A stretch of 64,000 nucleotides of DNA, from the NCBI GenBank assembly GCA_900176545.1, contig FWXP01000006.1, positions 1 through 64,000 of the forward strand, written 5' to 3'. The stretch's first letter is position 1. Every line of letters starts with the position of its first letter. The position numbers were made by a program, and so were the translations under genes. Positions 49,883-59,701 of this stretch are shown piece by piece. Source of the DNA: Oscillospiraceae bacterium (GTDB taxonomy: Bacteria; Bacillota; Clostridia; Saccharofermentanales; Saccharofermentanaceae). Below the pieces are notes generated by a model. That model had not been told where the DNA came from. It did no database searches and saw only the letters and a program-made list of their open reading frames with translations.

Positions 49883-50501
49883 TACCACACTATACTTTAT
49901 TACCGACAGTACGACCTTCGAAGAAGACGAATTCTTAAGGAGAGTAAGGTCTGCATTGGAAGGCGGAGTAACGATACTTCAGCTTCGAGAAAAGAACAGG
50001 ACTACAAGAGAATACATAGATCTTGCAGTTAAAGTCCATGAGATAACAAAAGAATATAATGTGCCTCTGATCATCGACGACAGAGTGGATGTAATGCTTG
50101 CCACAGACGCCGAAGGCGTGCATGTCGGAGCGGAAGATATGCCTGTGGCAACAGCCCGTAAGCTTATAGGAAAAGACAAGATCTTAGGGGCTACGGCAAA
50201 GACGGTAGAAGCTGCGAAGAAGGCATATGAAGACGGCGCGGATTATCTTGGTGTGGGTGCGATATATCCCACGACTACAAAGGTCAAGACGGTGCTCACT
50301 TCAACGGAAACCCTGGATGCTATAACAAAGGCTGTTCCTATTCCGGTCAATGCCATCGGAGGCCTTAATAAGGATAATCTTGATGTACTTAAAGGGATCG
50401 ATATCGAAGGTGTATGTGCGGTATCCGCGATAATGAAGGCTGACTCTCCCAAGGAAGCTGCGATCTCCCTAAAGGAAGCCTTCGGGAGGATACGATCATG
50501 A
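49872..50501 (+). CDS. thiE: Thiamine phosphate synthase
   Basis: The 209-residue protein is a TIM barrel. Motifs: TILQLREKNRTTREYI, PLIIDDRVDVMLATDAEGVHVGAEDMP, YLGVGAIYPTTTK and NAIGGL. It joins the pyrimidine pyrophosphate from ThiD with thiazole phosphate from ThiM to give thiamine phosphate. The length is normal. It overlaps thiM by 11 bases and thiD by four (ATGA). Confidence 0.96.
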   Translation: MKFDTTLYFITDSTTFEEDEFLRRVRSALEGGVTILQLREKNRTTREYIDLAVKVHEITKEYNVPLIIDDRVDVMLATDAEGVHVGAEDMPVATARKLIGKDKILGATAKTVEAAKKAYEDGADYLGVGAIYPTTTKVKTVLTSTETLDAITKAVPIPVNAIGGLNKDNLDVLKGIDIEGVCAVSAIMKADSPKEAAISLKEAFGRIRS

Positions 50502-51295
50502 GGAAAGTATTGACCATCGCCGGAAGCGACTGCTCGGGAGGTGCGGGCATCCAGGCAGATCTTAAGACGATGCTGGCAAACGGCGTATACGGAATGTCAG
50601 TCATCACTTCTCTTACTGCGCAGAATACGACGGGAGTAATGGCCATAAGTAATGTCGAACCGATATTTTTATTGCAGCAGTTAGATGCAGTGTTTAGTGA
50701 TATAACTCCTGATGCCGTAAAGATCGGAATGGTACCGAGCGAAGAACTTATCGAAGTAATAGCGGACAGGCTTAAGTTCTACGGGATAAAGAATATAGTA
50801 GCCGACCCAGTTATGGTTGCAACAAGCGGCGCCGATCTCTCTAACCAAAAGAGCGTAAGAGCTCTTGTGCGAGAGATCCTTCCCGTATCGACCGTAGTTA
50901 CTCCCAACATCCCCGAAGCGGAGGTTCTTGCGGATATAAAGATATTCTCCCGCGAGGATATGAGAGAAGCGGCAAAAAGGATATATGCGCAGTGCGGCTG
51001 TTCGGTCCTTATAAAGGGCGGTCACAGGGAGTCTGACAGCGACGATCTTCTGTACCACCAAGGCGAGTTCTATAACCTTGAAGAGAGACGCGTAGATAAC
51101 CCTAATACACACGGAACGGGATGTACTTTATCAAGTGCTATCGCATGTAATCTTGCTAAGGGCATGACACTTCCCGAGAGCGTAAGAAGAGCAAAGAAAT
51201 ATATAACCGGAGCTATCGGTGCAGGCCTTGATGTAGGTAAGGGAAGAGGCCCGTTAGATCACGGATATGACATAAAGACAGAGTATAAGCATTAA
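50498..51295 (+). CDS. thiD: Hydroxymethylpyrimidine/phosphomethylpyrimidine kinase
   Basis: This 265-residue protein phosphorylates the pyrimidine moiety twice, to HMP-PP. Motifs: [43 protein letters not shown] and [18 protein letters not shown], with the catalytic Cys/Asp loop region of the ribokinase fold. It overlaps thiE by four bases and is followed by thiC after 11. The substrate comes from ThiC. Confidence 0.96.
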   Translation: MRKVLTIAGSDCSGGAGIQADLKTMLANGVYGMSVITSLTAQNTTGVMAISNVEPIFLLQQLDAVFSDITPDAVKIGMVPSEELIEVIADRLKFYGIKNIVADPVMVATSGADLSNQKSVRALVREILPVSTVVTPNIPEAEVLADIKIFSREDMREAAKRIYAQCGCSVLIKGGHRESDSDDLLYHQGEFYNLEERRVDNPNTHGTGCTLSSAIACNLAKGMTLPESVRRAKKYITGAIGAGLDVGKGRGPLDHGYDIKTEYKH

Positions 51296-51306
51296 GGAGA
51301 AAGACG

Positions 51307-52614
51307 ATGGAAGGAACGTATAAGACACAGATGGAAGCGGCAAAAAGGGGAATAGTAACTCCCGAGATGAAGATCGTCGCCAAGAAGGAATACAGAACGG
51401 AAGAAGAGATAAGAGAATGGGTCGCTAAGGGACAGGTAGCGATATGCGCTAACAGGAACCATAAGTGCCTGGATCCCGAAGGCGTGGGATCTATGCTCAG
51501 GACCAAGATAAATGTCAACCTCGGAGTATCAAGAGACTGCAAGGATTACGATATCGAGATGAAGAAAGTACAAGCTGCGGTGGACATGGGTGCGGAAGCC
51601 ATAATGGACCTCTCATCTCACGGAGATACCATCCCCTTCAGACGTAAGCTCACATCAGAGTGCAAGGCCATGATCGGCACGGTTCCCGTATACGATTCCG
51701 TTATCCACTACCAGAGAGACTTAGCTACATTAACAGCAAAAGATCTTATCGACGTAGTAAGACTTCATGCAGAAGACGGAGTTGATTTTGTAACTCTTCA
51801 CTGCGGAATAACAAGACATACCATAGATCAGATAAAGAAGCATAAGAGGAAGATGAATATCGTCTCCAGAGGCGGCTCTCTTATCTTCGCCTGGATGTGC
51901 ATGACAGGTAATGAGAATCCTTTCTACGAATATTACGATGAGATCCTTGATATCTGCAGAGAATACGACGTTACCATATCCCTTGGTGATGCATGCCGCC
52001 CCGGATGTCTTGCGGATGCTTCAGACGTATGTCAGATCGAGGAGCTTGTAAGGCTCGGAGAACTTACGAAGAGAGCATGGGAGAAGGATGTTCAGGTAAT
52101 GGTAGAAGGCCCCGGACATATGCCCATGGATCAGATCGAAGCTAACATGAAGATCCAGCAGAGCATCTGCATGGGTGCGCCTTTCTATGTGCTTGGCCCG
52201 TTAGTTACCGATATCGCACCCGGATACGATCACATCACGTCTGCCATAGGAGGCGCCATCGCCGCTTCCGCAGGAGCAGCTTTCCTCTGCTACGTTACCC
52301 CCGCAGAGCATCTTGCTCTTCCGAATGTCGATGACGTTAAGCAGGGTATAATCGCATCCAAGATCGCGGCACATGCTGCCGATATCGCCAAGAAGATACC
52401 CCATGCCATGGATCAGGATAACAAGATGGCAGATGCCAGAAGGACTTTCGATTGGGATACGCAGTGGGAATGCTCCATCGACCCTGAGACAGCAAAAGCC
52501 ATCCGTGATTCAAAAGCTCCCGAGCATGACGATACGTGTTCCATGTGCGGTAAGTTCTGCGCAGTAAGGAGCATGAACAAGGCGCTGGCAGGAGAGTATA
52601 TAGATATCTTATAA
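51307..52614 (+). CDS. thiC: Phosphomethylpyrimidine synthase
   Basis: The 435-residue radical SAM enzyme rearranges aminoimidazole ribotide to HMP phosphate. [28 protein letters not shown] and [20 protein letters not shown] are characteristic, and the C-terminal CSMCGKFC holds the 4Fe-4S cluster in the ThiC arrangement C-x2-C-x4-C. AAGGAGAAAG precedes the start. It is the short bacterial form without the long N-terminal domain. It ends the thi operon. Confidence 0.97.
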   Translation: MEGTYKTQMEAAKRGIVTPEMKIVAKKEYRTEEEIREWVAKGQVAICANRNHKCLDPEGVGSMLRTKINVNLGVSRDCKDYDIEMKKVQAAVDMGAEAIMDLSSHGDTIPFRRKLTSECKAMIGTVPVYDSVIHYQRDLATLTAKDLIDVVRLHAEDGVDFVTLHCGITRHTIDQIKKHKRKMNIVSRGGSLIFAWMCMTGNENPFYEYYDEILDICREYDVTISLGDACRPGCLADASDVCQIEELVRLGELTKRAWEKDVQVMVEGPGHMPMDQIEANMKIQQSICMGAPFYVLGPLVTDIAPGYDHITSAIGGAIAASAGAAFLCYVTPAEHLALPNVDDVKQGIIASKIAAHAADIAKKIPHAMDQDNKMADARRTFDWDTQWECSIDPETAKAIRDSKAPEHDDTCSMCGKFCAVRSMNKALAGEYIDIL

Positions 52615-52621
52615 TCGGGAT

Positions 52622-53170
52622 ATGTATCTCTATCACTATTTCGACAAAAGATCGGGGCCTTTCAGGAGCCTTACGGCGCTGCCCGAGAAGGAAGCTTTAT
52701 CTCTCTTTATTAAGATGAGAGATGAGCGTTCCGGATCTTTCGGTGCACGAAGATCTGACGATTATCTCTCCAAGAGAAGAAAGAGCGAGGAACTTGTTCG
52801 ATCCGAGTTTATAAAGAAGGGCGGCAGGCCTGAGATATTGTCTCCCCATTACCTTACGGTGGAGCATTGTCCCTGGCTCTCTTCCTGGTACGAACAAAGC
52901 GACTTTATAAAGATCTCCACGGAGGATATAGATACATCTCTTATCTCCTTTACCTACGGAGATTCCATGCCTACGTTCAGCCCGCTGGTAACTGACGGCA
53001 AGGAATACAGAAGGAAGGTCTATACATATACCGAGATACTTAAGATCATCGATAAGTACGGTCTTCCTCAGGAGTGGAATCCCGACGGAGAATTCGGTCC
53101 TGAAAGATATATAGAAGCACACCTCTGGAGTGACGGACCTGTCAGTAAATACCTGACTTCAGTCATTTGA
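52622..53170 (+). CDS. Conserved hypothetical protein
   Basis: This 182-residue cytoplasmic protein begins MYLYHYFDKRSGPFRSLTAL. The central part EFIKKGGRPEILSPHYLTVE then CPWLSSWYEQSDFIKI, and FTYGDSMPTFSPLVTDGKEYR near 110-130, recur to my recollection in uncharacterised proteins of gut Firmicutes. It follows thiC by seven bases. There is no proper binding site; instead TATAAT (52610-52615) lies six bases before the ATG. Function is unknown. Confidence 0.75.
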   Translation: MYLYHYFDKRSGPFRSLTALPEKEALSLFIKMRDERSGSFGARRSDDYLSKRRKSEELVRSEFIKKGGRPEILSPHYLTVEHCPWLSSWYEQSDFIKISTEDIDTSLISFTYGDSMPTFSPLVTDGKEYRRKVYTYTEILKIIDKYGLPQEWNPDGEFGPERYIEAHLWSDGPVSKYLTSVI

Positions 53171-53196
53171 TTGAACATCTCCTCTCGGGCTATAAT
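53167..53196 (+). promoter_or_regulatory. Promoter predicting a leaderless kinase message
   Basis: TTGATT (53167-53172), an 18-base spacer and TATAAT (53191-53196) place the transcription start near 53203, which is the A of the ATG of the kinase gene. Confidence 0.6.
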
Positions 53197-53202
53197 CCGA
53201 AT

Positions 53203-54426
53203 ATGGGCAGTCTGTCTTCTCCGATAACACTTATAAAGTGGGTATATTCGGTAATATGTACCGTAGCTGTTGCAGTCGCGGCTTTTATCTTCGCGACTCA
53301 TTCGGGTGCGGTGATCTGGTCTGCCCTGACACTGATACTTATCACATCCTATCTCCTTACGGACAATGAGGATGCTTCCCGTAATGTGCTCGCCTTGCTC
53401 CTTGCAGCTTCTGCCGTATGTGCGGCTCTCGTGACCGGATACTGGTGGAGCGCGTTCTTCTTTACGGTACCGGCGTTACTTGCAGATAAGCCTTCATTAG
53501 CCTTTCGAAATGCAGTTGCTTTCCTGTCGGCGGCGGTGACCTTTGTATGGGGTATATCCAGGGACAACATATCCAGGAAGTATGTCGTCCTCTATGCGAC
53601 GTTGCTCATCCTCTTCTACGCAGCGTGGATGCTCATCGTGTTCTTCATGAAGAAGTACGAAGAGAGACTTACGGAGCTCGACCGCGTCGTTAAGATATCT
53701 ACTCTGGACAGCCTCAATGAAAGGAACCTTCGAGAGGAGCTTGCAAAGCAAAAGGCACTCGACGAAGCTAACGCAAGGCTCATGGAGAGGGAGAGGATCA
53801 GCAGGGATATACATAATTCCGTGGGACATACGCTCTCTGCGGCTTCCGTTACCCTCGATGCGGCGCAGCTCCTCGTAGACAAGGATACTGAGCTTGCCTC
53901 AAGGAAGATGGAGCAGGCAAATGTAAGAGTACACGAGGCAATAGACTCCATAAGAGGCGTTGTACGTACCCTTGATTCCGAAGACGATACCGTCCTTATA
54001 TCTGACTATGTTTCCTCTCTTTCCGAGTCCATATCCAATTTCAAGATGGATACGGATATAAAGGTACACCACAATTTCGAACAGATAGAAGATGAGGGCA
54101 AGATCTGTATAGGTACAGCGGCTTTCATTAGCGGCGCTTTGAACGAACTTCTTACCAACGGAATAAAGCACGGCGGTGCGGATGTTTTTGTGGTAGTCTT
54201 AAAGACGGACAGTAATAACATCTCCCTGAAGGTCCAGGATAACGGAACCGGATGGGGAGATATATCCTACGAAGAGAAGCAGATGAAGCTCGCGGAGGGA
54301 TTCGGTCTTCGTAAGCTCCGCGATCATGCCAGGTCTATCGGCGGTAATATGGAGATAGACGGAAGCGACGGCTTTGTGGTAAGTATAAGCCTGCCGCGCT
54401 TAACGAGGGAGGAACAGGATGGCTAA
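53203..54426 (+). CDS. Sensor histidine kinase, LiaS/NarL-system type
   Basis: The protein has 407 residues from the ATG at 53203; a TTG 36 bases earlier is an alternative but falls in the -35 region. Four to five membrane helices (about 10-160) are followed by a coiled coil (about 165-210), a HisKA_3 domain with RDIHNSVGHTL containing the phospho-His, and a HATPase (ALNELLTNGIKHGG, VQDNGTGWG, GFGLRKLRDHA). It resembles kinases that sense cell-wall stress without a large outer domain. It overlaps the regulator gene by eight bases. Confidence 0.9.
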   Translation: MGSLSSPITLIKWVYSVICTVAVAVAAFIFATHSGAVIWSALTLILITSYLLTDNEDASRNVLALLLAASAVCAALVTGYWWSAFFFTVPALLADKPSLAFRNAVAFLSAAVTFVWGISRDNISRKYVVLYATLLILFYAAWMLIVFFMKKYEERLTELDRVVKISTLDSLNERNLREELAKQKALDEANARLMERERISRDIHNSVGHTLSAASVTLDAAQLLVDKDTELASRKMEQANVRVHEAIDSIRGVVRTLDSEDDTVLISDYVSSLSESISNFKMDTDIKVHHNFEQIEDEGKICIGTAAFISGALNELLTNGIKHGGADVFVVVLKTDSNNISLKVQDNGTGWGDISYEEKQMKLAEGFGLRKLRDHARSIGGNMEIDGSDGFVVSISLPRLTREEQDG

Positions 54427-55078
54427 GGTATTCATGGTAGATGACGAGCCTCTCCTTATGGAGAGCCTTGAGATAATACTTACATACTCAGGCGGCCATA
54501 CTATCTGCGGTTCTTCCGGTAACGGTGTAGAAGCACTCAATATGCTGTCTGATATGAATGATTCTGATCTTCCTGATGTAATGCTCGTAGATCTTAACAT
54601 GCCACAGATGGGCGGTATCGAGCTCATAAAGATAGTTCATGAGAAGTATCCCGGGATCAAGATGATCGTACTTACTACCTTCTATGATGATAAGAATATC
54701 TCCCAGGCTCTGGCGGGAGGCGCTACCGGTTACCTTCTCAAGGACTCCGGAAAGGATGCCATCTTAAATGCCATAGACAGAGCAGTTAACGGACAGAGTG
54801 TCCTTGACGGCAAGGTCATGGAGAAGCTGACCCGAATGATGGCGGGAGCGGCATCCGAAGGCGAGAAGAAGACTTCTTCAGGCGATATCTTCGAGGGCAA
54901 GGATCTGACCGACCGTGAGAAAGAGATATGCCGTCTTATCGCAGAAGGATGCACCAATTCCCAGATAGCATCCATACTCTTTATCTCGGAGGGTACGGTC
55001 AAGAACTATATGTCATCTATCTACGATAAGTTCGATATACACGACAGAGCTAAGCTCGCCCTGATGCTACGGGGCTGA
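54419..55078 (+). CDS. Response regulator, NarL/LuxR (LiaR-like) family
   Basis: The 219-residue protein has a receiver domain with acidic pocket VDDEP, Asp in VMLVDLNMP, Thr in VLTTF and Lys in YLLKDSG. It ends in a LuxR-type helix-turn-helix: LTDREKEICRLIAEGCTNSQI, then TVKNYMSSIYDKF. It is the partner of the kinase it overlaps. A 7-bp inverted repeat directly before the following operon (55088-55109) is a likely binding site. Confidence 0.94.
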   Translation: MAKVFMVDDEPLLMESLEIILTYSGGHTICGSSGNGVEALNMLSDMNDSDLPDVMLVDLNMPQMGGIELIKIVHEKYPGIKMIVLTTFYDDKNISQALAGGATGYLLKDSGKDAILNAIDRAVNGQSVLDGKVMEKLTRMMAGAASEGEKKTSSGDIFEGKDLTDREKEICRLIAEGCTNSQIASILFISEGTVKNYMSSIYDKFDIHDRAKLALMLRG

Positions 55079-55087
55079 TATTACCCC

Positions 55088-55146
55088 GGTCACATCCTAT
55101 GTTGTGACCTCAGTCACTTATATATTCTTCCGCTAAAACGTATTAT
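55088..55146 (+). promoter_or_regulatory. Candidate regulator operator and promoter of the S41/ABC operon
   Basis: GGTCACA (55088-55094) and TGTGACC (55103-55109) are exact inverted repeats. A further GTCAC stands at 55113. Just downstream are TTATAT (55118-55123) and TATTAT (55141-55146) with 17 bases between them. An operator directly upstream of a weak -35 fits activation by the LuxR-type regulator encoded before it. Confidence 0.6.
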
Positions 55147-55173
55147 CGTGGCATAACTACGGAGGATAGCAAA

Positions 55174-56670
55174 GTGAAGAAGAGATATCTTATCTTGTGT
55201 ATAGCTTTATGGATCGCGGTAATAGGGATAGTACCGCTTAACCTTTTTCTCATTTCAATGAGTGACATCGTTATATATGCTGCAGTAGCGGCAGTTATCG
55301 CAGCCCTTATTGCTTTTATCTTAAGAGCAAACTCCAAAAGATCCGGCAAGATAGTAATGTCGGTCATATCCCTTCTTGTTATCACCGCATTTGTTATGGG
55401 CGGATATGTATGTAATCCTTATTGGAATTCCACTTTCAGGCATCCTGACAGCGTACCTTATTCTCTATCCTACGATGAGGTTATGACATCGAAGGAAGCG
55501 ATGCAGGATCTGGAGTATGCAATGAGATATCTTAAGAAGCTCCATCCCGCTTGTTACGGCGGACTTCCCGCTGATATCGAGCAGAGATATTCCGAAGTTA
55601 AGGCTAAGATCAGTTCTTCTGACGGCATTACGGTAAATGAACTCTCAAGAGATATCGAGAGCATTTTCGCGCTGCTTCACGACGCACATACTTGTGCAAC
55701 GATAAACGATATCAACGACAGATATGTTAAGTACGCGTATGAGTGGGACGGAGAAGGTTTTTCCATCGCGGCGGTAAACGGTATCTCCATAGCGGATCTT
55801 CTTACAAACAACAGCGGTATCTACAGCTTTGAATGTGAGAGTTGGGAGCTTCTGGATCTGAAGAACGACATAATATCCGTGTCGGGTCTTGATTATCTGG
55901 GATTCGATGTAAGCGAAGGTATTACTTATACCCTTGAGAACGAAGAGGGCGAGACCCGGGAAGTTATCTGCCGCGATGAAGATTATCTGACGATTCCCGA
56001 GTATTATGCCTATAACGATATCGAACAGGATACAGAGGATGACGAACCCTTTGTCGATTACGAGATAGACGAAGAACACAGCGTAGCGATCTTGAACCTT
56101 TACTCATGTACATTCAACGACGAATATAAGCAGGTCGTGAACGATATGTTTACCGAGGTCAAAGAGAAGAATATCCAAAACGTGGCCGTAGACGTAAGGC
56201 ATAACGGCGGCGGTAACGATACCGTAGTCACATGGTTCTTCAGGTATCTTGATATCGATGAGTTCAGAGTAAGTACATGCGACTGGAGACTTGGTCCCTT
56301 TATGTTGGACGGCGGTGACGGTATCTGCCGGAACGAGAGGATAGAAGATCTTACATTCAGAGGCAATCTCTATGTTCTGTCTACGGCCAATTCCTTCTCT
56401 TCGGCAATGGAATTTGCAGAGTTCGTAAGAGATAATGACCTGGGAACCATAATCGGAGAAGCTCCCGGCAACGATCCCAACAGCTACGGAGATGTAGCAT
56501 ACTTCTCGCTTCCTAATTCTCATATCTTTATGCAGATATCAACCAAGAATTGGGTAAGGGCGGATAGGAATGCCCCCGAAGGTCTTATAATCCCGGATAT
56601 CGAGTGCGATATTACGCACTACGAAGATTCAAGAGAAGCACTTTATAATGCAATAAGTGAGGACAGATAA
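55174..56670 (+). CDS. Membrane-anchored S41 family peptidase
   Basis: This is a 498-residue protein starting with GTG after GGAGG. Three hydrophobic segments (about 5-25, 31-50 and 58-80) lead to an outer domain. The S41 (C-terminal-processing-peptidase) fold is recognised from SVAILNLYSCTF, VAVDVRHNGGGND, LYVLSTANSFSSAMEFAEFV with the nucleophile Ser, IIGEAPGNDP and GLIIPDI. A helical S41 N-terminal region (ALLHDAHTCATI) is present and no PDZ domain is obvious. It overlaps the permease gene by one base (TAATG). It may process surface proteins or peptides for the adjacent transporter. Confidence 0.85.
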   Translation: MKKRYLILCIALWIAVIGIVPLNLFLISMSDIVIYAAVAAVIAALIAFILRANSKRSGKIVMSVISLLVITAFVMGGYVCNPYWNSTFRHPDSVPYSLSYDEVMTSKEAMQDLEYAMRYLKKLHPACYGGLPADIEQRYSEVKAKISSSDGITVNELSRDIESIFALLHDAHTCATINDINDRYVKYAYEWDGEGFSIAAVNGISIADLLTNNSGIYSFECESWELLDLKNDIISVSGLDYLGFDVSEGITYTLENEEGETREVICRDEDYLTIPEYYAYNDIEQDTEDDEPFVDYEIDEEHSVAILNLYSCTFNDEYKQVVNDMFTEVKEKNIQNVAVDVRHNGGGNDTVVTWFFRYLDIDEFRVSTCDWRLGPFMLDGGDGICRNERIEDLTFRGNLYVLSTANSFSSAMEFAEFVRDNDLGTIIGEAPGNDPNSYGDVAYFSLPNSHIFMQISTKNWVRADRNAPEGLIIPDIECDITHYEDSREALYNAISEDR

Positions 56671-57794
56671 TGAGTAGTAAGAAAGCAAAATTATCGCCGC
56701 TTCCTTATATCAGTCACAATAAGAGAAGAACAGGCGCACTGGTCATCAGCCTTTCGGTATTCGCGATGATGATCTATACCCTGGGGTATCTCCTGGGATG
56801 TGTAATAGAACCCTTTGAGACTAATATGTACGGGGCATTTGCGAAGAAAACGCTATTCTGTGAACGGGTGGATCCGGGAGAATATGAGACCACGGAAGAA
56901 TGGAACGAATTGATCACGCCTCTTCTGGAAGAGCAAAGGGACAGAGCAAGAGAAGATCTTGGAACAGATGAGGTATATGTAGTAAGAGCCGGTAACGTTA
57001 AGATCAATACGATATTCGGAGAAGCATATACTCAGGTATTCTATTTTGATAACGAAGAGGATATGGAGCATTATGCCGAACATATGGGAGCACATCTTGT
57101 AAGCGGCAGGATGCCGGAGAATCCCGGTGAGATCGTCGTAGATACCATGGCTTATAAGAATGCGGGAGAAGATATCTTAAAAACTCTGGGAGACGGTCAC
57201 ACGATAGTAGGTCAGGTAGAGTGCCCATACTATATCCTGTTCGGTTATCCCTATGGGATCGAGAACAACCTGGATATTCTGGTCCTTCACGACGATCAGG
57301 ACGCCGATATAGTAAAAAAGCTGGAAGACAAGGGCTGGGATCTGGCATTTTATAACGATTACGAGTCGGAATCAGAGATGTACCATGAGATGATCGAACA
57401 GCTGGAAGATATAAAGATGTTAGTAACCGCAATATCGGGATGCCTTCTCGGGATCTGTGTGCTTGTCGTATTGTCGATACATATAAGGGACAGACATGAG
57501 GAATGGTGCCTCTTTAATTCCATCGGATTCTCATCATTTGATATATATATCCTGGCAGTGAAGGAGATCCTGATATGCTTTGGAGCAGCGATCCTCCTGG
57601 GGGGTATACTGTCTGCTCTGGCAGTAACGGGACTTGATACATTCATGATAGATCCCATGGGACTTTATGTGCACATTATAAGGCCGGGGGATGCGCAGAA
57701 GGTCATACTGATGCTGATTGCCATATTCGGTCTTTGTCAGATACCTCTGTTCCTTCAGATAAGGACCATCAATACAGTAGATCAGATCGAATAA
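56670..57794 (+). CDS. FtsX/MacB-type ABC permease
   Basis: The protein has 374 residues. One helix at about 24-48, a large outer domain (about 50-240), and three helices near 255-275, 300-330 and 345-365 make the MacB/FtsX topology. The last loop carries the EWCLFNSIGFSSFDI motif typical for the coupling region. It likely pairs with the permease at 58490 and the ATPase between them. Such complexes often move peptides or lipoproteins or act mechanically on the envelope. Confidence 0.88.
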   Translation: MSSKKAKLSPLPYISHNKRRTGALVISLSVFAMMIYTLGYLLGCVIEPFETNMYGAFAKKTLFCERVDPGEYETTEEWNELITPLLEEQRDRAREDLGTDEVYVVRAGNVKINTIFGEAYTQVFYFDNEEDMEHYAEHMGAHLVSGRMPENPGEIVVDTMAYKNAGEDILKTLGDGHTIVGQVECPYYILFGYPYGIENNLDILVLHDDQDADIVKKLEDKGWDLAFYNDYESESEMYHEMIEQLEDIKMLVTAISGCLLGICVLVVLSIHIRDRHEEWCLFNSIGFSSFDIYILAVKEILICFGAAILLGGILSALAVTGLDTFMIDPMGLYVHIIRPGDAQKVILMLIAIFGLCQIPLFLQIRTINTVDQIE

Positions 57795-57812
57795 GAGGGG
57801 GAGATAAGATAT

Positions 57813-58493
57813 ATGTTTGAACTTAAGAATGCAACGATGATATACGATATGGATAAGGAAGAGAAGGCTTATGCCATGAAGGGCATAGATCTTACCTTCC
57901 CCGATAAGGGTCTTGTAGGAATAATAGGTCCTTCAGGTTCGGGAAAATCCACCATGATGTATACAATGTCCACGTTAAAAAAGCTTACCAAGGGAGATAT
58001 CTTCTATAACGGCGAGTCTTTGAACGGAATTAGCGAGAAAAGGCGTCAGGAACTTCGAAGAAACGAGTTCGGATTCGTATTCCAGCGCCATTACCTTGTC
58101 TCTTACATGACTGCTACTGAGAATGCGATCCTTGCGGCATCCTGCTCTCCTTCGGAGGCGAGGAAGAAGGCTGAGAAGAACCTTATCGATATCGGTCTTA
58201 AGAAGAACGAACTCTCCAAGACACCGAGTAAGCTCTCGGGCGGACAGAGGCAGCGAGTAGCTATCGCCAGAGCCATGATGAACGATCCCAATGTCCTCTT
58301 CGCTGACGAGCCTACTGCTTCTCTTGACCATGAGAATGCCTTCCTCGTAATGGACAGATTGAAAGAATATTCCAAGGACAGACTTGTCATCGTAATAACT
58401 CACGACCACAGCATAATAAAAGATGCTGACATGACCGTAGAGATCTGGGACGGAAGCATCTCCAACGTGACAACAAAGGGAGGCGTGTCATGA
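57813..58493 (+). CDS. ABC ATPase, LolD/MacB type
   Basis: This 226-residue protein has Walker A IGPSGSGKSTMMY, signature KLSGGQRQRVAIARAM, Walker B VLFADEPTASLD and switch His in ITHDHSI. The LSGGQ-type signature and the length place it with MacB/LolD/FtsE ATPases. It overlaps the second permease by four bases (ATGA). The binding site is GAGGGGGAG before the ATG. It energises the permease pair. Confidence 0.95.
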   Translation: MFELKNATMIYDMDKEEKAYAMKGIDLTFPDKGLVGIIGPSGSGKSTMMYTMSTLKKLTKGDIFYNGESLNGISEKRRQELRRNEFGFVFQRHYLVSYMTATENAILAASCSPSEARKKAEKNLIDIGLKKNELSKTPSKLSGGQRQRVAIARAMMNDPNVLFADEPTASLDHENAFLVMDRLKEYSKDRLVIVITHDHSIIKDADMTVEIWDGSISNVTTKGGVS

Positions 58494-59629
58494 GACCTTT
58501 TGCACCGCTCTCTTACATAAAGAGCAACAGAGCAAGATCCGCGGTCCTTGCCGTTATGCTGGGATTTACGGCGATCTGCTTTCTTGCGGGAATGTATATC
58601 GAACATCAGTTGACGGTATATGAACTGTCCTACGATAAGCCTTCCGATTACCTCATGGTATATGCAGGATCCAACAGCATGGAGATCCAGTATGAGCTTA
58701 GTGACTTTGGAGAAGTCTGCGAAGATTACGTTCCCGATAAGGCCGACACGGTAATGGGTATATGCAGGACCGGTATATCCTACAAGACCATAATGGGATA
58801 CGATAACTCTACTAACACGATATTGTTCAGGAAGGTAGAGGATTTTGAAGAATTTAATCGCGTCATGAACGACATCCCTGACGATGTAGTCTTAAGTGAC
58901 GGGGAGATCATGTTGTCACGAACCCTTGCGGATAACTGGGGAGTGAAGGAAGGAGATGTCCTTGAATATTCGGAGGACTGGGACAAGGCATATTTCGGCA
59001 GTCCCGTTACAATCAAGGCGATAGTCGATGTTCCGGGTATGGTCCTATACGGCGTATCAAGTGAAGTCGGCGGTGATACCATACTGATCCTTCGAAGCGA
59101 GCCTGATAACGTACCCGGATACGATAAGGAGACGATAAACGACGATCTCGAGAGTATTGTGGCTAAGATCAACGCTGACTTCCCTGATCTTAAGGTTCAG
59201 ACCAACTATTCTTGGATGTCTGAGATAAGAAGTCAGCTTTCCATGTTCACGTATATCCTCATAGCTATCTCCGCGATAATAGGAATTGTACTGGCAGTTA
59301 CGGTCAATGCGGCTTTCTCCGCGGCTTACGAGAAGCGTAAGTACGAATTCTCTATCTATAAGGCGATCGGCTTTTCCAGGGGGCAGATATTCGGTAAGGT
59401 GGCAGGAGAAGTCCTGCTCTTAGATCTTTTTGGTCTTATAGCAGGAGGGATCACATGTCTTATGGTGATCCTTATCACGAACTATATCTTAAGACCCGAA
59501 GGCATATATTTCTTCAAGGTTTCCGTTAACGGCATCCTTGCTACCATCGGCTGCAACCTTATGGTAGTTATTCCTACGATCCTTCTTAATATGAAAAGAG
59601 TACGAAGATACGACGTTACGGTTTACTGA
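58490..59629 (+). CDS. FtsX/MacB-type ABC permease, second subunit
   Basis: The protein has 379 residues with one N-terminal helix (about 18-38), an outer domain and three C-terminal helices (about 250-275, 305-335 and 345-365). EFSIYKAIGFSRGQIFGKVAG before the last pair is the coupling motif. It is related in layout to the permease at 56670, and probably forms a heterodimer with it. It closes an operon of peptidase, two permeases and ATPase that follows a two-component system. Confidence 0.9.
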   Translation: MRPFAPLSYIKSNRARSAVLAVMLGFTAICFLAGMYIEHQLTVYELSYDKPSDYLMVYAGSNSMEIQYELSDFGEVCEDYVPDKADTVMGICRTGISYKTIMGYDNSTNTILFRKVEDFEEFNRVMNDIPDDVVLSDGEIMLSRTLADNWGVKEGDVLEYSEDWDKAYFGSPVTIKAIVDVPGMVLYGVSSEVGGDTILILRSEPDNVPGYDKETINDDLESIVAKINADFPDLKVQTNYSWMSEIRSQLSMFTYILIAISAIIGIVLAVTVNAAFSAAYEKRKYEFSIYKAIGFSRGQIFGKVAGEVLLLDLFGLIAGGITCLMVILITNYILRPEGIYFFKVSVNGILATIGCNLMVVIPTILLNMKRVRRYDVTVY

Positions 59630-59701
59630 TATTTTACACACATACCCCTTTAGCGTGGTAAAATCTTTAATGTAGGATCAAGCGAAAGGAGTATGGCTGT
59701 T

